Part shown: positions 25,901-39,123 of the stretch, in pieces
Layout: the number at the start of each line of letters is the position of its first letter
Numbering within the stretch: the first letter of the stretch is position 1
From: Pampus argenteus
Lineage: Eukaryota > Chordata > Actinopteri > Scombriformes > Stromateidae
Assembly (NCBI GenBank): GCA_036937835.1
Contig: CM072861.1
Location: forward strand, 1,111,001-1,175,000
Reading direction: 5' to 3'
Length of the DNA stretch: 64,000 bases
Notes under the pieces: generated by a model
Told to the model about the DNA's origin: nothing
Databases searched by the model: none
What the model saw: only the letters and a program-made list of their open reading frames with translations
Translations under genes and position numbers: made by a program

Positions 25901-28149
25901 ATTGCTCCTTGTTTAAGAAAATCTGTAGTTGTCAGTTTTGGCCTGAGACAAAGCTATTTTTACAAATGTTACAGTAAAAGATGCAGGAAGCTCTCAGAAG
26001 TGAGTTTTTTGGTCCTAATCATTAGAAATCAGTTACTTGTTAATGGCAAACATGGTTTTGATTGAAAATATTGCTCCTTGTTTAAGAAAAACTGTAGTTG
26101 TCAGTTTTGGCCTGAGACAAAGCTATTTTTACAAATGTTACAGTAAAAGCTGCAGGAAGCTCTCAGAAGTGAGGTTTTTGGTCCTAATCATTAGAAATCA
26201 GTTACTTGTTGATGGCAAACATGGTTTTGATTGAAAATATTGCTCCTTGTTTAAGAAAAACTGTAGTTGTCAGTTTTGGCCTGAGAGAAAGCTATTTTTT
26301 ATAAAAGTTACAGTAAAAGCTGCAGGAAGCTCTCAGAAGTGAGTTTTTTGGTCCTAATCATTAGAAGTCAGTTACTTGTTGATGGCAAACATGGTTTTGA
26401 TTGAAAATATTGCTCCTTGTTTAAGAAAATCTGTAGTTGTCAGTTTTGGCCTGAGACAAAGCTATTTTTACAAATGTTACAGTAAAAGATGCAGGAAGCT
26501 CTCAGAAGTGAGTTTTTTTGTCCTAATCATTAGAAATCAGTTACTTGTTGATGGCAAACATGGTTTTGATTGAAAATATTGCTCCTTGTTTGAGAAAAAC
26601 TGTAGTTGTCAGTTTTGGCCTGAGAGAAAGCTATTTTTTATAAAAGTTACAGTAAAAGCTGCAGGAAGCTCTCAGATATAAGTTTTTTGGTCCTAATCAT
26701 GAGAAATCAGTTACTTGTTGATGGCAAACATGGTTTTGATTTAAAATATTGCTCCTTGTTTAAGAAAAACTGTAGTTGTCAGTTTAGGCCTGAGAGAAAG
26801 CTATTTTTACAAATGTTACAGTAAAAGCTGCAGGAAGCTCTCAGAAGTGAGTTTTTTGGTCCTAATCATTAGAAATCAGTTACTTGTTAATGGCAAACAT
26901 GGTTTTGATTGAAAATATTGCTCCTTGTTTAAGAAAAACTGTAGTTGTCAGTTTTGGCCTGAGAGAAAGCTATTTTTTTACAAATGTTACAGTAAAAGCT
27001 GCAGGAAGCTCTCAGAAGTGAGTTTTTTGGTCCTAATCATTAGAAATCAGTTACTTGTTGATGGCAAACATGGTTTTGATTGAAAATATTGCTCCTTGTT
27101 TAAGAAAAAATGTAGTTGTCAGTTTTGGCCTGAGAGAAAGCTATTTTTACAAATGTTACAGTAAAAGCTGCAGGAAGCTCTCAGAAGTGAGTTTTTTGGT
27201 CCTAATCATTAGAAATCAGTTACTTGTTAATGGCAAACATGGTTTTGATTGAAAATATTGCTCCTTGTTTAAGAAAAACTGTAGTTGTCAGTTTTGGCCT
27301 GAGAGAAAGCTATTTTTTATATAAGTTACAGTAAAAGCTGCAGAAAGCTCTCAGAAGTGAGTTTTTTGGTCCTAATCATTAGAAATCAGTTACTTGTTGA
27401 TGGCAAACATGGTTTTGATTGAAAATATTGCTCCTTGTTTAAGAAAATCTGTAGTTGTCAGTTTTGGCCTGAGACAAAGCTATTTTTACAAATGTTACAG
27501 TAAAAGATGCAGGAAGCTCTCAGAAGTGAGTTTTTTGGTCCTAATCATTAGAAATCAGTTACTTGTTAATGGCAAACATGGTTTTGATTGAAAATATTGC
27601 TCCTTGTTTAAGAAAAACTGTAGTTGTCAGTTTTGGCCTGAGACAAAGCTATTTTTACAAATGTTACAGTAAAAGCTGCAGGAAGCTCTCAGAAGTGAGG
27701 TTTTTGGTCCTAATCATTAGAAATCAGTTACTTGTTGATGGCAAACATGGTTTTGATTGAAAATATTGCTCCTTGTTTAAGAAAAACTGTAGTTGTCAGT
27801 TTTGGCCTGAGAGAAAGCTATTTTTTATATAAGTTACAGTAAAAGCTGCAGGAAGCTCTCAGAAGTGAGTTTTTTGGTCCTAATCATTAGAAATCAGTTA
27901 CTTGTTAATGGCAAACATGGTTTTTATTGAAAATATTGCTCCTTGTTTAAGAAAAACTGTAGTTGTCAGTTTTGGCCTGAGACAAAGCTATTTTTTACAA
28001 ATGTTACAGTAAAAGCTGCAGGAAACTCTAAGAAGTGAGTTTTTTGGTCCTAATCATTAGAAATCAGTTACTTGTTGATGGCAAACATGGTTTTGATTGA
28101 AAATATTGCTACTTGTTTAAGAAGAACTGTAGTTGTCAGTTTTGGCCTG
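22979..28149 (+). repeat. Mosaic sharing long segments with flanking blocks
   Basis: The part to about 25.19 kb (G, W-catgag, Str, plain, S with gtcaattttgg, plain, ccttcttt, gagaaaatgc, S, D, A, I, N) matches 29.77-31.98 kb with an offset of 6,794-6,795 bp. Positions 25021-26205 match 20097-21281 (offset 4,924 bp), and 27055-28000 match 20605-21550 (offset 6,450 bp). The monomer at 26545 joins a G start (tttgag) to a W end (ataaaag, then catgag), as if one monomer had been deleted. The block is therefore a patchwork of neighbours. Confidence 0.87.
24843..25020 (+). repeat. Insertion monomer I-5 (178 bp)
   Basis: Perfect inverted repeat at 24919-24935. It carries ggac for ggcc upstream and gatgcagg, so both the GGCC and PstI sites are lost. 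Confidence 0.92.
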
Positions 28150-28579
28150 AGAGAAGGCTATTTTTACAAATGTTACAGTAAAAGCTGCAGGAAGCTCTCA
28201 GAAGTGAGGTTTTTGGTCCTAATCATTAGAAATCAGTTACTTGTTGATGGCAAACATGGTTTTGATTGAAAATATTGCTCCTTGTTTAAGAAAAACTGTA
28301 GTTGTCAGTTTTGGCCTGAGAGAAAGCTATTTTTTATAAAAGTTACAGTAAAAGCTGCAGGAAGCTCTCAGAAGTGAGTTTTTTGGTCCTAATCATTAGA
28401 AGTCAGTTACTTGTTGATGGCAAACATGGTTTTGATTGAAAATATTGCTCCTTGTTTAAGAAAATCTGTAGTTGTCAGTTTTGGCCTGAGACAAAGCTAT
28501 TTTTACAAATGTTACAGTAAAAGATGCAGGAAGCTCTCAGAAGTGAGTTTTTTTGTCCTAATCATTAGAAATCAGTTAC

Positions 28580-28757
28580 TTGTTGATGGCAAACATGGTT
28601 TTGATTGAAAATATTGCTCCTTGTTCAAGAAAAACTGTAGTTGTCAGTTTTGGCCTTCTCTCGCCGAGAGAAAGCTATTTTTACAAATGTTACAGTAAAA
28701 GATGCAGGAAGCTCTTAGAAGTGAGTTTTTTGGTCCTAATCATTAGAAATCAGTTAC
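28580..28757 (+). repeat. Insertion monomer I-6 (178 bp)
   Basis: Perfect inverted repeat at 28656-28672, with gatgcagg. It is preceded by S rather than the usual A, and followed by N and K. Confidence 0.92.
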
Positions 28758-31636
28758 TTGTTGATGGCAAACATGGTTTTGATTGAAAATATTGCTCCTT
28801 GTTTAAGAAAAAATGTAGTTGTCAGTTTTGGCCTGAGAGAAAGCTATTTTTACAAATGTTACAGTAAAAGCTGCAGGAAGCTCTCAGATGTGAGTTTTTT
28901 GGTCCTAATCATTAGAAATCAGTTACTTGTTGATGGCAAACATGGTTTTGATTGAAAATATTGCTCCTTGTTTAAGCAAAATTGTAGTTGTCAGTTTTGG
29001 CCTGAGACAAAGCTATTTTTACAAATATTACAGTAAAAGCTGCAGGAAGCTCTCAGAAGTGAGTTTTTTGGTCCTAATCATTAGAAATCAGTTACTTGTT
29101 AATGGCAAACATGGTTTTGATTGAAAATATTGCTCCTTGTTTAAGAAAAACTGTAGTTGTCAGTTTTGGCCTGAGACAAAGCTATTTTTTACAAATGTTA
29201 CAGTAAAAGCTGCAGGAAACTCTAAGAAGTGAGTTTTTTGGTCCTAATCATTAGAAATCAGTTACTTGTTGATGGCAAACATGGTTTTGATTGAAAATAT
29301 TGCTACTTGTTTAAGAAGAACTGTAGTTGTCAGTTTTGGCCTGAGAGAAGGCTATTTTTACAAATGTTACAGTAAAAGCTGCAGGAAGCTCTCAGAAGTG
29401 AGGTTTTTGGTCCTAATCATTAGAAATCAGTTACTTGTTGATGGCAAACATGGTTTTGATTGAAAATATTGCTCCTTGTTTAAGAAAAACTGTAGTTGTC
29501 AGTTTTGGCCTGAGAGAAAGCTATTTTTTATAAAAGTTACAGTAAAAGCTGCAGGAAGCTCTCAGAAGTGAGTTTTTTGGTCCTAATCATTAGAAGTCAG
29601 TTACTTGTTGATGGCAAACATGGTTTTGATTGAAAATATTGCTCCTTGTTTAAGAAAATCTGTAGTTGTCAGTTTTGGCCTGAGACAAAGCTATTTTTAC
29701 AAATGTTACAGTAAAAGATGCAGGAAGCTCTCAGAAGTGAGTTTTTTTGTCCTAATCATTAGAAATCAGTTACTTGTTGATGGCAAACATGGTTTTGATT
29801 GAAAATATTGCTCCTTGTTTGAGAAAAACTGTAGTTGTCAGTTTTGGCCTGAGAGAAAGCTATTTTTACAAATGTTACAGTAAAAGCTGCAGGAAGCTCT
29901 CAGAAGTGAGTTTTTTGGTCCTAATCATTAGAAGTCAGTTACTTGTTGATGGCAAACATGGTTTTGATTGAAAATATTGCTCCTTGTTTAAGAAAAACTG
30001 TAGTTGTCAGTTTTGGCCTGAGAGAAAGCTATTTTTTATAAAAGTTACAGTAAAAGCTGCAGGAAGCTCTCAGATATAAGTTTTTTGGTCCTAATCATGA
30101 GAAATCAGTTACTTGTTGATGGCAAACATGGTTTTGATTTAAAATATTGCTCCTTGTTTAAGAAAAACTGTAGTTGTCAGTTTAGGCCTGAGAGAAAGCT
30201 ATTTTTACAAATGTTACAGTAAAAGCTGCAGGAAGCTCTCAGAAGTGAGTTTTTTGGTCCTAATCATTAGAAATCAGTTACTTGTTAATGGCAAACATGG
30301 TTTTGATTGAAAATATTGCTCCTTGTTTAAGAAAAACTGTAGTTGTCAGTTTTGGCCTGAGAGAAAGCTATTTTTTACAAATGTTACAGTAAAAGCTGCA
30401 GGAAGCTCTCAGAAGTGAGTTTTTTGGTCCTAATCAGTAGAAATCAGTTACTTGTTGATGGCAAACATGGTTTTGATTGAAAATATTGCTCCTTGTTTAA
30501 GAAAATCTGTAGTTGTCAATTTTGGCCTGAGACAAAGCTATTTTTACAAATGTTACAGTAAAAGCTGCAGGAAGCTCTCAGAAGTGAGTTTGTTGGTCCT
30601 AATCATTAGAAATCAGTTACTTGTTGATGGCAAACATGGTTTTGATTGAAAATATTGCTCCTTGTTTAAGAAAAACTGTAGTTGTCAGTTTTGGCCTGAG
30701 AGAAAGCTATTTTTACAAATGTTACAGTAAAAGCTGCAGGAAGCTCTCAGAAGTGAGTTTTTTTGGTCCTAATCATTAGAAATCAGTTACTTGTTGATGG
30801 CAAACATGGTTTTGATTGAAAATATTGCTCCTTGTTTAAGAAAATCTGTAGTTGTCAGTTTTGGCCTGAGACAAAGCTATTTTTACAAATGTTACAGTAA
30901 AAGCTGCAGGAAGCTCTCAGAAGTGAGTTTTTTGGTCCTAATCATTAGAAATCAGTTACTTGTTGATGGCAAACATGGTTTTGATTGAAAATATTGCTCC
31001 TTGTTTAAGAAAAACTGTAGTTGTCAGTTTTGGCCTGAGAAAATGCTATTTTTACAAATGTTACAGTAAAAGCTGCAGGAAGCTCTCAGAAGTGAGTTTT
31101 TTGGTCCTAATCATTAGAAATCCGTTACTTGTTGATGGCAAACATGGTTTTGATTGAAAATATTGCTCCTTGTTTAAGAAAATCTGTAGTTGTCAGTTTT
31201 GGCCTGAGACAAAGCTATTTTTACAAATGTTACAGTAAAAGATGCAGGAAGCTCTCAGAAGTGAGTTTTTTGGTCCTAATCATTAGAAATCAGTTACTTG
31301 TTAATGGCAAACATGGTTTTGATTGAAAATATTGCTCCTTGTTTAAGAAAAACTGTAGTTGTCAGTTTTGGCCTGAGACAAAGCTATTTTTTACAAATGT
31401 TACAGTAAAAGCTGCAGGAAACCCTAAGAAGTGAGTTTTTTGGTCCTAATCATTAGAAATCAGTTACTTGTTGATGGCAAACATGGTTTTGATTGAAAAT
31501 ATTGCTACTTGTTTAAGAAGAACTGTAGTTGTCAGTTTTGGCCTGAGAGAAGGCTATTTTTACAAATGTTACAGTAAAAGCTGCAGGAAGCTCTCAGAAG
31601 TGAGTTTTTTGGTCCTAATCATTAGAAATCAGTTAC

Positions 31637-31814
31637 TTGTTGATGGCAAACATGGTTTTGATTGAAAATATTGCTCCTTGTTCAAGAAAAACTGTAGTTG
31701 TCAGTTTTGGACTTCTCTCGCCGAGAGAAAGCTATTTTTACAAATGTTACAGTAAAAGATGCAGGAAGCTCTTAGAAGTGAGTTTTTTGGTCCTAATCAT
31801 TAGAAATCAGTTAC
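31637..31814 (+). repeat. Insertion monomer I-7 (178 bp)
   Basis: Perfect inverted repeat at 31713-31729. It has the ggac and gatgcagg changes of I-5, consistent with the 6.8-kb-offset relationship. Confidence 0.92.
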
Positions 31815-34800
31815 TTGTTGATGGCAAACATGGTTTTGATTGAAAATATTGCTCCTTGTTTAAGAAAAAATGTAGTTGTCAGTTTTGGCCTGAGAGAAAG
31901 CTATTTTTACAAATGTTACAGTAAAAGCTGCAGGAAGCTCTCAGATGTGAGTTTTTTGGTCCTAATCATTAGAAATCAGTTACTTGTTGATGGCAAACAT
32001 GGTTTTGATTGAAAATATTGCTCCTTGTTTAAGAAAAACTGTAGTTGTCAGTTTTGGCCTGAGAGAAAGCTATTTTTTTTATAAAAGTTACAGTAAAAGC
32101 TGCAGGAAGCTCTCAGAAGTGAGTTTTTTGGTCATAATCATTAGAAATCAGTTACTTGTTAATGGCAAACATGGTTTTGATTGAAAATATTGCTCCTTGT
32201 TTAAGAAAAACTGTAGTTGTCAGTTTTGGCCTGAGACAAAGCTATTTTTTACAAATGTTACAGTAAAAGCTGCAGGAAACCCTAAGAAGTGAGTTTTTTG
32301 GTCCTAATCATTAGAAATCAGTTACTTGTTGATGGCAAACATGGTTTTGATTGAAAATATTGCTACTTGTTTAAGAAAAAATGTAGTTGTCAGTTTTGGC
32401 CTGAGAGAAAGCTATTTTTACAAATGTTACAGTAAAAGCTGCAGGAAGCTCTCAGATGTGAGTTTTTTGGTCCTAATCATTAGAAATCAGTTACTTGTTG
32501 ATGGCAAACATGGTTTTGATTGAAAATATTGCTCCTTGTTTAAGCAAAATTGTAGTTGTCAGTTTTGGCCTGAGACAAAGCTATTTTTACAAATATTACA
32601 GTAAAAGCTGCAGGAAGCTCTCAGAAGTGAGTTTTTTGGTCCTAATCATTAGAAATCAGTTACTTGTTAATGGCAAACATGGTTTTGATTGAAAATATTG
32701 CTCCTTGTTTAAGAAAAACTGTAGTTGTCAGTTTTGGCCTGAGACAAAGCTATTTTTTACAAATGTTACAGTAAAAGCTGCAGGAAACTCTAAGAAGTGA
32801 GTTTTTTGGTCCTAATCATTAGAAATCAGTTACTTGTTGATGGCAAACATGGTTTTGATTGAAAATATTGCTCCTTGTTTAAGAAAAAATGTAGTTGTCA
32901 GTTTTGGCCTGAGAGAAAGCTATTTTTACAAATGTTACAGTAAAAGCTGCAGGAAGCTCTCAGATGTGAGTTTTTTGGTCCTAATCATTAGAAATCAGTT
33001 ACTTGTTGATGGCAAACATGGTTTTGATTGAAAATATTGCTCCTTGTTTAAGCAAAATTGTAGTTGTCAGTTTTGGCCTGAGACAAAGCTATTTTTTACA
33101 AATATTACAGTAAAAGCTGCAGGAAGCTCTCAGAAGTGAGTTTTTTGGTCCTAATCATTAGAAATCAGTTACTTGTTAATGGCAAACATGGTTTTGATTG
33201 AAAATATTGCTCCTTGTTTAAGAAAAACTGTAGTTGTCAGTTTTGGCCTGAGACAAAGCTATTTTTTACAAATGTTACAGTAAAAGCTGCAGGAAACCCT
33301 AAGAAGTGAGTTTTTTGGTCCTAATCATTAGAAATCAGTTACTTGTTGATGGCAAACATGGTTTTGATTGAAAATATTGCTCCTTGTTTAAGAAAAACTG
33401 TAGTTGTCAGTTTTGGCCTGAGAGAAAGCTATTTTTTATATAAGTTACAGTAAAAGCTGCAGGAAGCTCTCAGAAGTGAGTTTTTTGGTCCTAATCATTA
33501 GAAATCAGTTACTTGTTGATGGCAAACATGGTTTTGATTGAAAATATTGCTCCTTGTTTAAGAAAATCTGTAGTTGTCAGTTTTGGCCTGAAACAAAACT
33601 ATTTTTACAAATGTTACAGTAAAAGATGCAGGAAGCTCTCAGAAGTGAGTTTTTTGGTCCTAATCATTAGAAATCAGTTACTTGTTAATGGCAAACATGG
33701 TTTTGATTGAAAATATTGCTCCTTGTTTAAGAAAAACTGTAGTTGTCAGTTTTGGCCTGAGACAAAGCTATTTTTTACAAATGTTACAGTAAAAGCTGCA
33801 GGAAACTCTAAGAAGTGAGTTTTTTGGTCCTAATCATTAGAAATCAGTTACTTGTTGATGGCAAACATGGTTTTGATTGAAAATATTGCTCCTTGTTTAA
33901 GAAACACTGTAGTTGTCAGTTTTGGCCTGAGAGAAAGCTATTTTTTACAAATGTTACAGTAAAAGCTGCAGGAAGCTCTCAGAAGTGAGTTTTTTTGGTC
34001 CTAATCATTAGAAATCAGTTACTTGTTGATGGCAAACATGGTTTTGATTGAAAATATTGCTACTTGTTTAAGAAGAACTGTAGTTGTCAGTTTTGGCCTG
34101 AGAGAAAGCTATTTTTACAAATGTTACAGTAAAAGCTGCAGGAAGCTCTCAGAAGTGAGGTTTTTGGTCCTAATCACTAGAAATCAGTTACTTGTTGATG
34201 GCAAACATGGTTTTGATTGAAAATATTGCTCCTTGTTTAAGAAAAACTGTAGTTGTCAGTTTTGGCCTGAGAGAAAGCTATTTTTTTATAAAAGTTACAG
34301 TAAAAGCTGCAGGAAGCTCTCAGAAGTGAGTTTTTTGGTCATAATCATTAGAAATCAGTTACTTGTTAATGGCAAACATGGTTTTGATTGAAAATATTGC
34401 TCCTTGTTTAAGAAAAACTGTAGTTGTCAGTTTTGGCCTGAGACAAAGCTATTTTTTACAAATGTTACAGTAAAAGCTGCAGGAAACCCTAAGAAGTGAG
34501 TTTTTTGGTCCTAATCATTAGAAATCAGTTACTTGTTGATGGCAAACATGGTTTTGATTGAAAATATTGCTACTTGTTTAAGAAAAAATGTAGTTGTCAG
34601 TTTTGGCCTGAGAGAAAGCTATTTTTACAAATGTTACAGTAAAAGCTGCAGGAAGCTCTCAGATGTGAGTTTTTTGGTCCTAATCATTAGAAATCAGTTA
34701 CTTGTTGATGGCAAACATGGTTTTGATTGAAAATATTGCTCCTTGTTTAAGCAAAATTGTAGTTGTCAGTTTTGGCCTGAGACAAAGCTATTTTTACAAA

Positions 34801-35888
34801 TATTACAGTAAAAGCTGCAGGAAGCTCTCAGAAGTGAGGTTTTTGGTCCTAATCATTAGAAATCAGTTACTTGTTGATGGCAAACATGGTTTTGATTGAA
34901 AATATTGCTCCTTGTTTAAGAAAAACTGTAGTTGTCAGTTTTGGCCTGAGAGAAAGCTATTTTTTATAAAAGTTACAGTAAAAGCTGCAGGAAGCTCTCA
35001 GAAGTGAGTTTTTTGGTCCTAATCATTAGAAATCAGTTACTTGTTAATGGCAAACATGGTTTTGATTGAAAATATTGCTCCTTGTTTAAGAAAATCTGTA
35101 GTTGTTAGTTTTGGCCTGAGACAAAGCTATTTTTACAAATGTTACAGTAAAAGCTGCAGGAAGCTCTCAGAAGTGAGGTTTTTTGGTCCTAATCATTAGA
35201 AATCAGTTACTTGTTGATGGCAAACATGGTTTTGATTGAAAATATTGCTCCTTGTTTAAGAAAAACTGTAGTTGTCAGTTTTGGCCTGAGAAAAAGCTAT
35301 TTTTTATATAAGTTACAGTAAAAGCTGCAGGAAGCTCTCAGAAGTGAGTTTTTTGGTCCTAATCATTAGAAATCAGTTACTTGTTGATGGCAAACATGGT
35401 TTTGATTGAAAATATTGCTCCTTGTTTAAGAAAAACTGTAGTTGTCAGTTTTGGCCTGAGAGAAGGCTATTTTTACAAATGTTACAGTAAAAGCTGCAGG
35501 AAGCTCTCAGAAGTGAGGTTTTTGGTCCTAATCATTAGAAATCAGTTACTTGTTGATGGCAAACATGGTTTTGATTGAAAATATTGCTCCTTGTTTAAGA
35601 AAAACTGTAGTTGTCAGTTTTGGCCTGAGAGAAAGCTATTTTTTATAAAAGTTACAGTAAAAGCTGCAGGAAGCTCTCAGAAGTGAGTTTTTTGGTCCTA
35701 ATCATTAGAAGTCAGTTACTTGTTGATGGCAAACATGGTTTTGATTGAAAATATTGCTCCTTGTTTAAGAAAATCTGTAGTTGTCAGTTTTGGCCTGAGA
35801 CAAAGCTATTTTTACAAATGTTACAGTAAAAGATGCAGGAAGCTCTCAGAAGTGAGTTTTTTTGTCCTAATCATTAGAAATCAGTTAC

Positions 35889-36066
35889 TTGTTGATGGCA
35901 AACATGGTTTTGATTGAAAATATTGCTCCTTGTTCAAGAAAAACTGTAGTTGTCAGTTTTGGCCTTCTCTCGCCGAGAGAAAGCTATTTTTACAAATGTT
36001 ACAGTAAAAGATGCAGGAAGCTCTTAGAAGTGAGTTTTTTGGTCCTAATCATTAGAAATCAGTTAC
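35889..36066 (+). repeat. Insertion monomer I-8 (178 bp)
   Basis: Duplicate of I-6 at an offset of 7,309 bp. Perfect inverted repeat at 35965-35981. Confidence 0.92.
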
Positions 36067-38945
36067 TTGTTGATGGCAAACATGGTTTTGATTGAAAATA
36101 TTGCTCCTTGTTTAAGAAAAAATGTAGTTGTCAGTTTTGGCCTGAGAGAAAGCTATTTTTACAAATGTTACAGTAAAAGCTGCAGGAAGCTCTCAGATGT
36201 GAGTTTTTTGGTCCTAATCATTAGAAATCAGTTACTTGTTGATGGCAAACATGGTTTTGATTGAAAATATTGCTCCTTGTTTAAGCAAAATTGTAGTTGT
36301 CAGTTTTGGCCTGAGACAAAGCTATTTTTACAAATATTACAGTAAAAGCTGCAGGAAGCTCTCAGAAGTGAGTTTTTTGGTCCTAATCATTAGAAATCAG
36401 TTACTTGTTAATGGCAAACATGGTTTTGATTGAAAATATTGCTCCTTGTTTAAGAAAAACTGTAGTTGTCAGTTTTGGCCTGAGACAAAGCTATTTTTTA
36501 CAAATGTTACAGTAAAAGCTGCAGGAAACTCTAAGAAGTGAGTTTTTTGGTCCTAATCATTAGAAATCAGTTACTTGTTGATGGCAAACATGGTTTTGAT
36601 TGAAAATATTGCTACTTGTTTAAGAAGAACTGTAGTTGTCAGTTTTGGCCTGAGAGAAGGCTATTTTTACAAATGTTACAGTAAAAGCTGCAGGAAGCTC
36701 TCAGAAGTGAGGTTTTTGGTCCTAATCATTAGAAATCAGTTACTTGTTGATGGCAAACATGGTTTTGATTGAAAATATTGCTCCTTGTTTAAGAAAAACT
36801 GTAGTTGTCAGTTTTGGCCTGAGAGAAAGCTATTTTTTATAAAAGTTACAGTAAAAGCTGCAGGAAGCTCTCAGAAGTGAGTTTTTTGGTCCTAATCATT
36901 AGAAGTCAGTTACTTGTTGATGGCAAACATGGTTTTGATTGAAAATATTGCTCCTTGTTTAAGAAAATCTGTAGTTGTCAGTTTTGGCCTGAGACAAAGC
37001 TATTTTTACAAATGTTACAGTAAAAGATGCAGGAAGCTCTCAGAAGTGAGTTTTTTTGTCCTAATCATTAGAAATCAGTTACTTGTTGATGGCAAACATG
37101 GTTTTGATTGAAAATATTGCTCCTTGTTTGAGAAAAACTGTAGTTGTCAGTTTTGGCCTGAGAGAAAGCTATTTTTACAAATGTTACAGTAAAAGCTGCA
37201 GGAAGCTCTCAGAAGTGAGTTTTTTGGTCCTAATCATTAGAAGTCAGTTACTTGTTGATGGCAAACATGGTTTTGATTGAAAATATTGCTCCTTGTTTAA
37301 GAAAAACTGTAGTTGTCAGTTTTGGCCTGAGAGAAAGCTATTTTTTATAAAAGTTACAGTAAAAGCTGCAGGAAGCTCTCAGATATAAGTTTTTTGGTCC
37401 TAATCATGAGAAATCAGTTACTTGTTGATGGCAAACATGGTTTTGATTTAAAATATTGCTCCTTGTTTAAGAAAAACTGTAGTTGTCAGTTTAGGCCTGA
37501 GAGAAAGCTATTTTTACAAATGTTACAGTAAAAGCTGCAGGAAGCTCTCAGAAGTGAGTTTTTTGGTCCTAATCATTAGAAATCAGTTACTTGTTAATGG
37601 CAAACATGGTTTTGATTGAAAATATTGCTCCTTGTTTAAGAAAAACTGTAGTTGTCAGTTTTGGCCTGAGAGAAAGCTATTTTTTACAAATGTTACAGTA
37701 AAAGCTGCAGGAAGCTCTCAGAAGTGAGTTTTTTGGTCCTAATCAGTAGAAATCAGTTACTTGTTGATGGCAAACATGGTTTTGATTGAAAATATTGCTC
37801 CTTGTTTAAGAAAATCTGTAGTTGTCAATTTTGGCCTGAGACAAAGCTATTTTTACAAATGTTACAGTAAAAGCTGCAGGAAGCTCTCAGAAGTGAGTTT
37901 GTTGGTCCTAATCATTAGAAATCAGTTACTTGTTGATGGCAAACATGGTTTTGATTGAAAATATTGCTCCTTGTTTAAGAAAAACTGTAGTTGTCAGTTT
38001 TGGCCTGAGAGAAAGCTATTTTTACAAATGTTACAGTAAAAGCTGCAGGAAGCTCTCAGAAGTGAGTTTTTTTGGTCCTAATCATTAGAAATCAGTTACT
38101 TGTTGATGGCAAACATGGTTTTGATTGAAAATATTGCTCCTTGTTTAAGAAAATCTGTAGTTGTCAGTTTTGGCCTGAGACAAAGCTATTTTTACAAATG
38201 TTACAGTAAAAGCTGCAGGAAGCTCTCAGAAGTGAGTTTTTTGGTCCTAATCATTAGAAATCAGTTACTTGTTGATGGCAAACATGGTTTTGATTGAAAA
38301 TATTGCTCCTTGTTTAAGAAAAACTGTAGTTGTCAGTTTTGGCCTGAGAAAATGCTATTTTTACAAATGTTACAGTAAAAGCTGCAGGAAGCTCTCAGAA
38401 GTGAGTTTTTTGGTCCTAATCATTAGAAATCCGTTACTTGTTGATGGCAAACATGGTTTTGATTGAAAATATTGCTCCTTGTTTAAGAAAATCTGTAGTT
38501 GTCAGTTTTGGCCTGAGACAAAGCTATTTTTACAAATGTTACAGTAAAAGATGCAGGAAGCTCTCAGAAGTGAGTTTTTTGGTCCTAATCATTAGAAATC
38601 AGTTACTTGTTAATGGCAAACATGGTTTTGATTGAAAATATTGCTCCTTGTTTAAGAAAAACTGTAGTTGTCAGTTTTGGCCTGAGACAAAGCTATTTTT
38701 TACAAATGTTACAGTAAAAGCTGCAGGAAACCCTAAGAAGTGAGTTTTTTGGTCCTAATCATTAGAAATCAGTTACTTGTTGATGGCAAACATGGTTTTG
38801 ATTGAAAATATTGCTACTTGTTTAAGAAGAACTGTAGTTGTCAGTTTTGGCCTGAGAGAAGGCTATTTTTACAAATGTTACAGTAAAAGCTGCAGGAAGC
38901 TCTCAGAAGTGAGTTTTTTGGTCCTAATCATTAGAAATCAGTTAC

Positions 38946-39123
38946 TTGTTGATGGCAAACATGGTTTTGATTGAAAATATTGCTCCTTGTTCAAGAAAAA
39001 CTGTAGTTGTCAGTTTTGGACTTCTCTCGCCGAGAGAAAGCTATTTTTACAAATGTTACAGTAAAAGATGCAGGAAGCTCTTAGAAGTGAGTTTTTTGGT
39101 CCTAATCATTAGAAATCAGTTAC
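38946..39123 (+). repeat. Insertion monomer I-9 (178 bp)
   Basis: Duplicate of I-7 at an offset of 7,309 bp. Perfect inverted repeat at 39022-39038 and the same ggac change. Confidence 0.92.

Larger units (their letters stand above)
28150..35458 (+). repeat. 43-monomer segmental tandem duplication, copy 1 (7,309 bp)
   Basis: All marked monomers from about 28.15 to 35.43 kb recur 7,309 bp downstream with no net length change. Shared rare markers include the two I monomers, gtcaattttgg, gagtttgttgg, gagaaaatgc, aaatccgttac, ggacttctc, an eight-T W, gaaacaaaac, aatcactag and gttgttag. The junction with copy 2 lies in the monomer at 35381, so both ends are uncertain by roughly 100 bp. Copy 1 itself contains shorter echoes, for example A-W-S at both 28072 and 29266. 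Confidence 0.94.
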
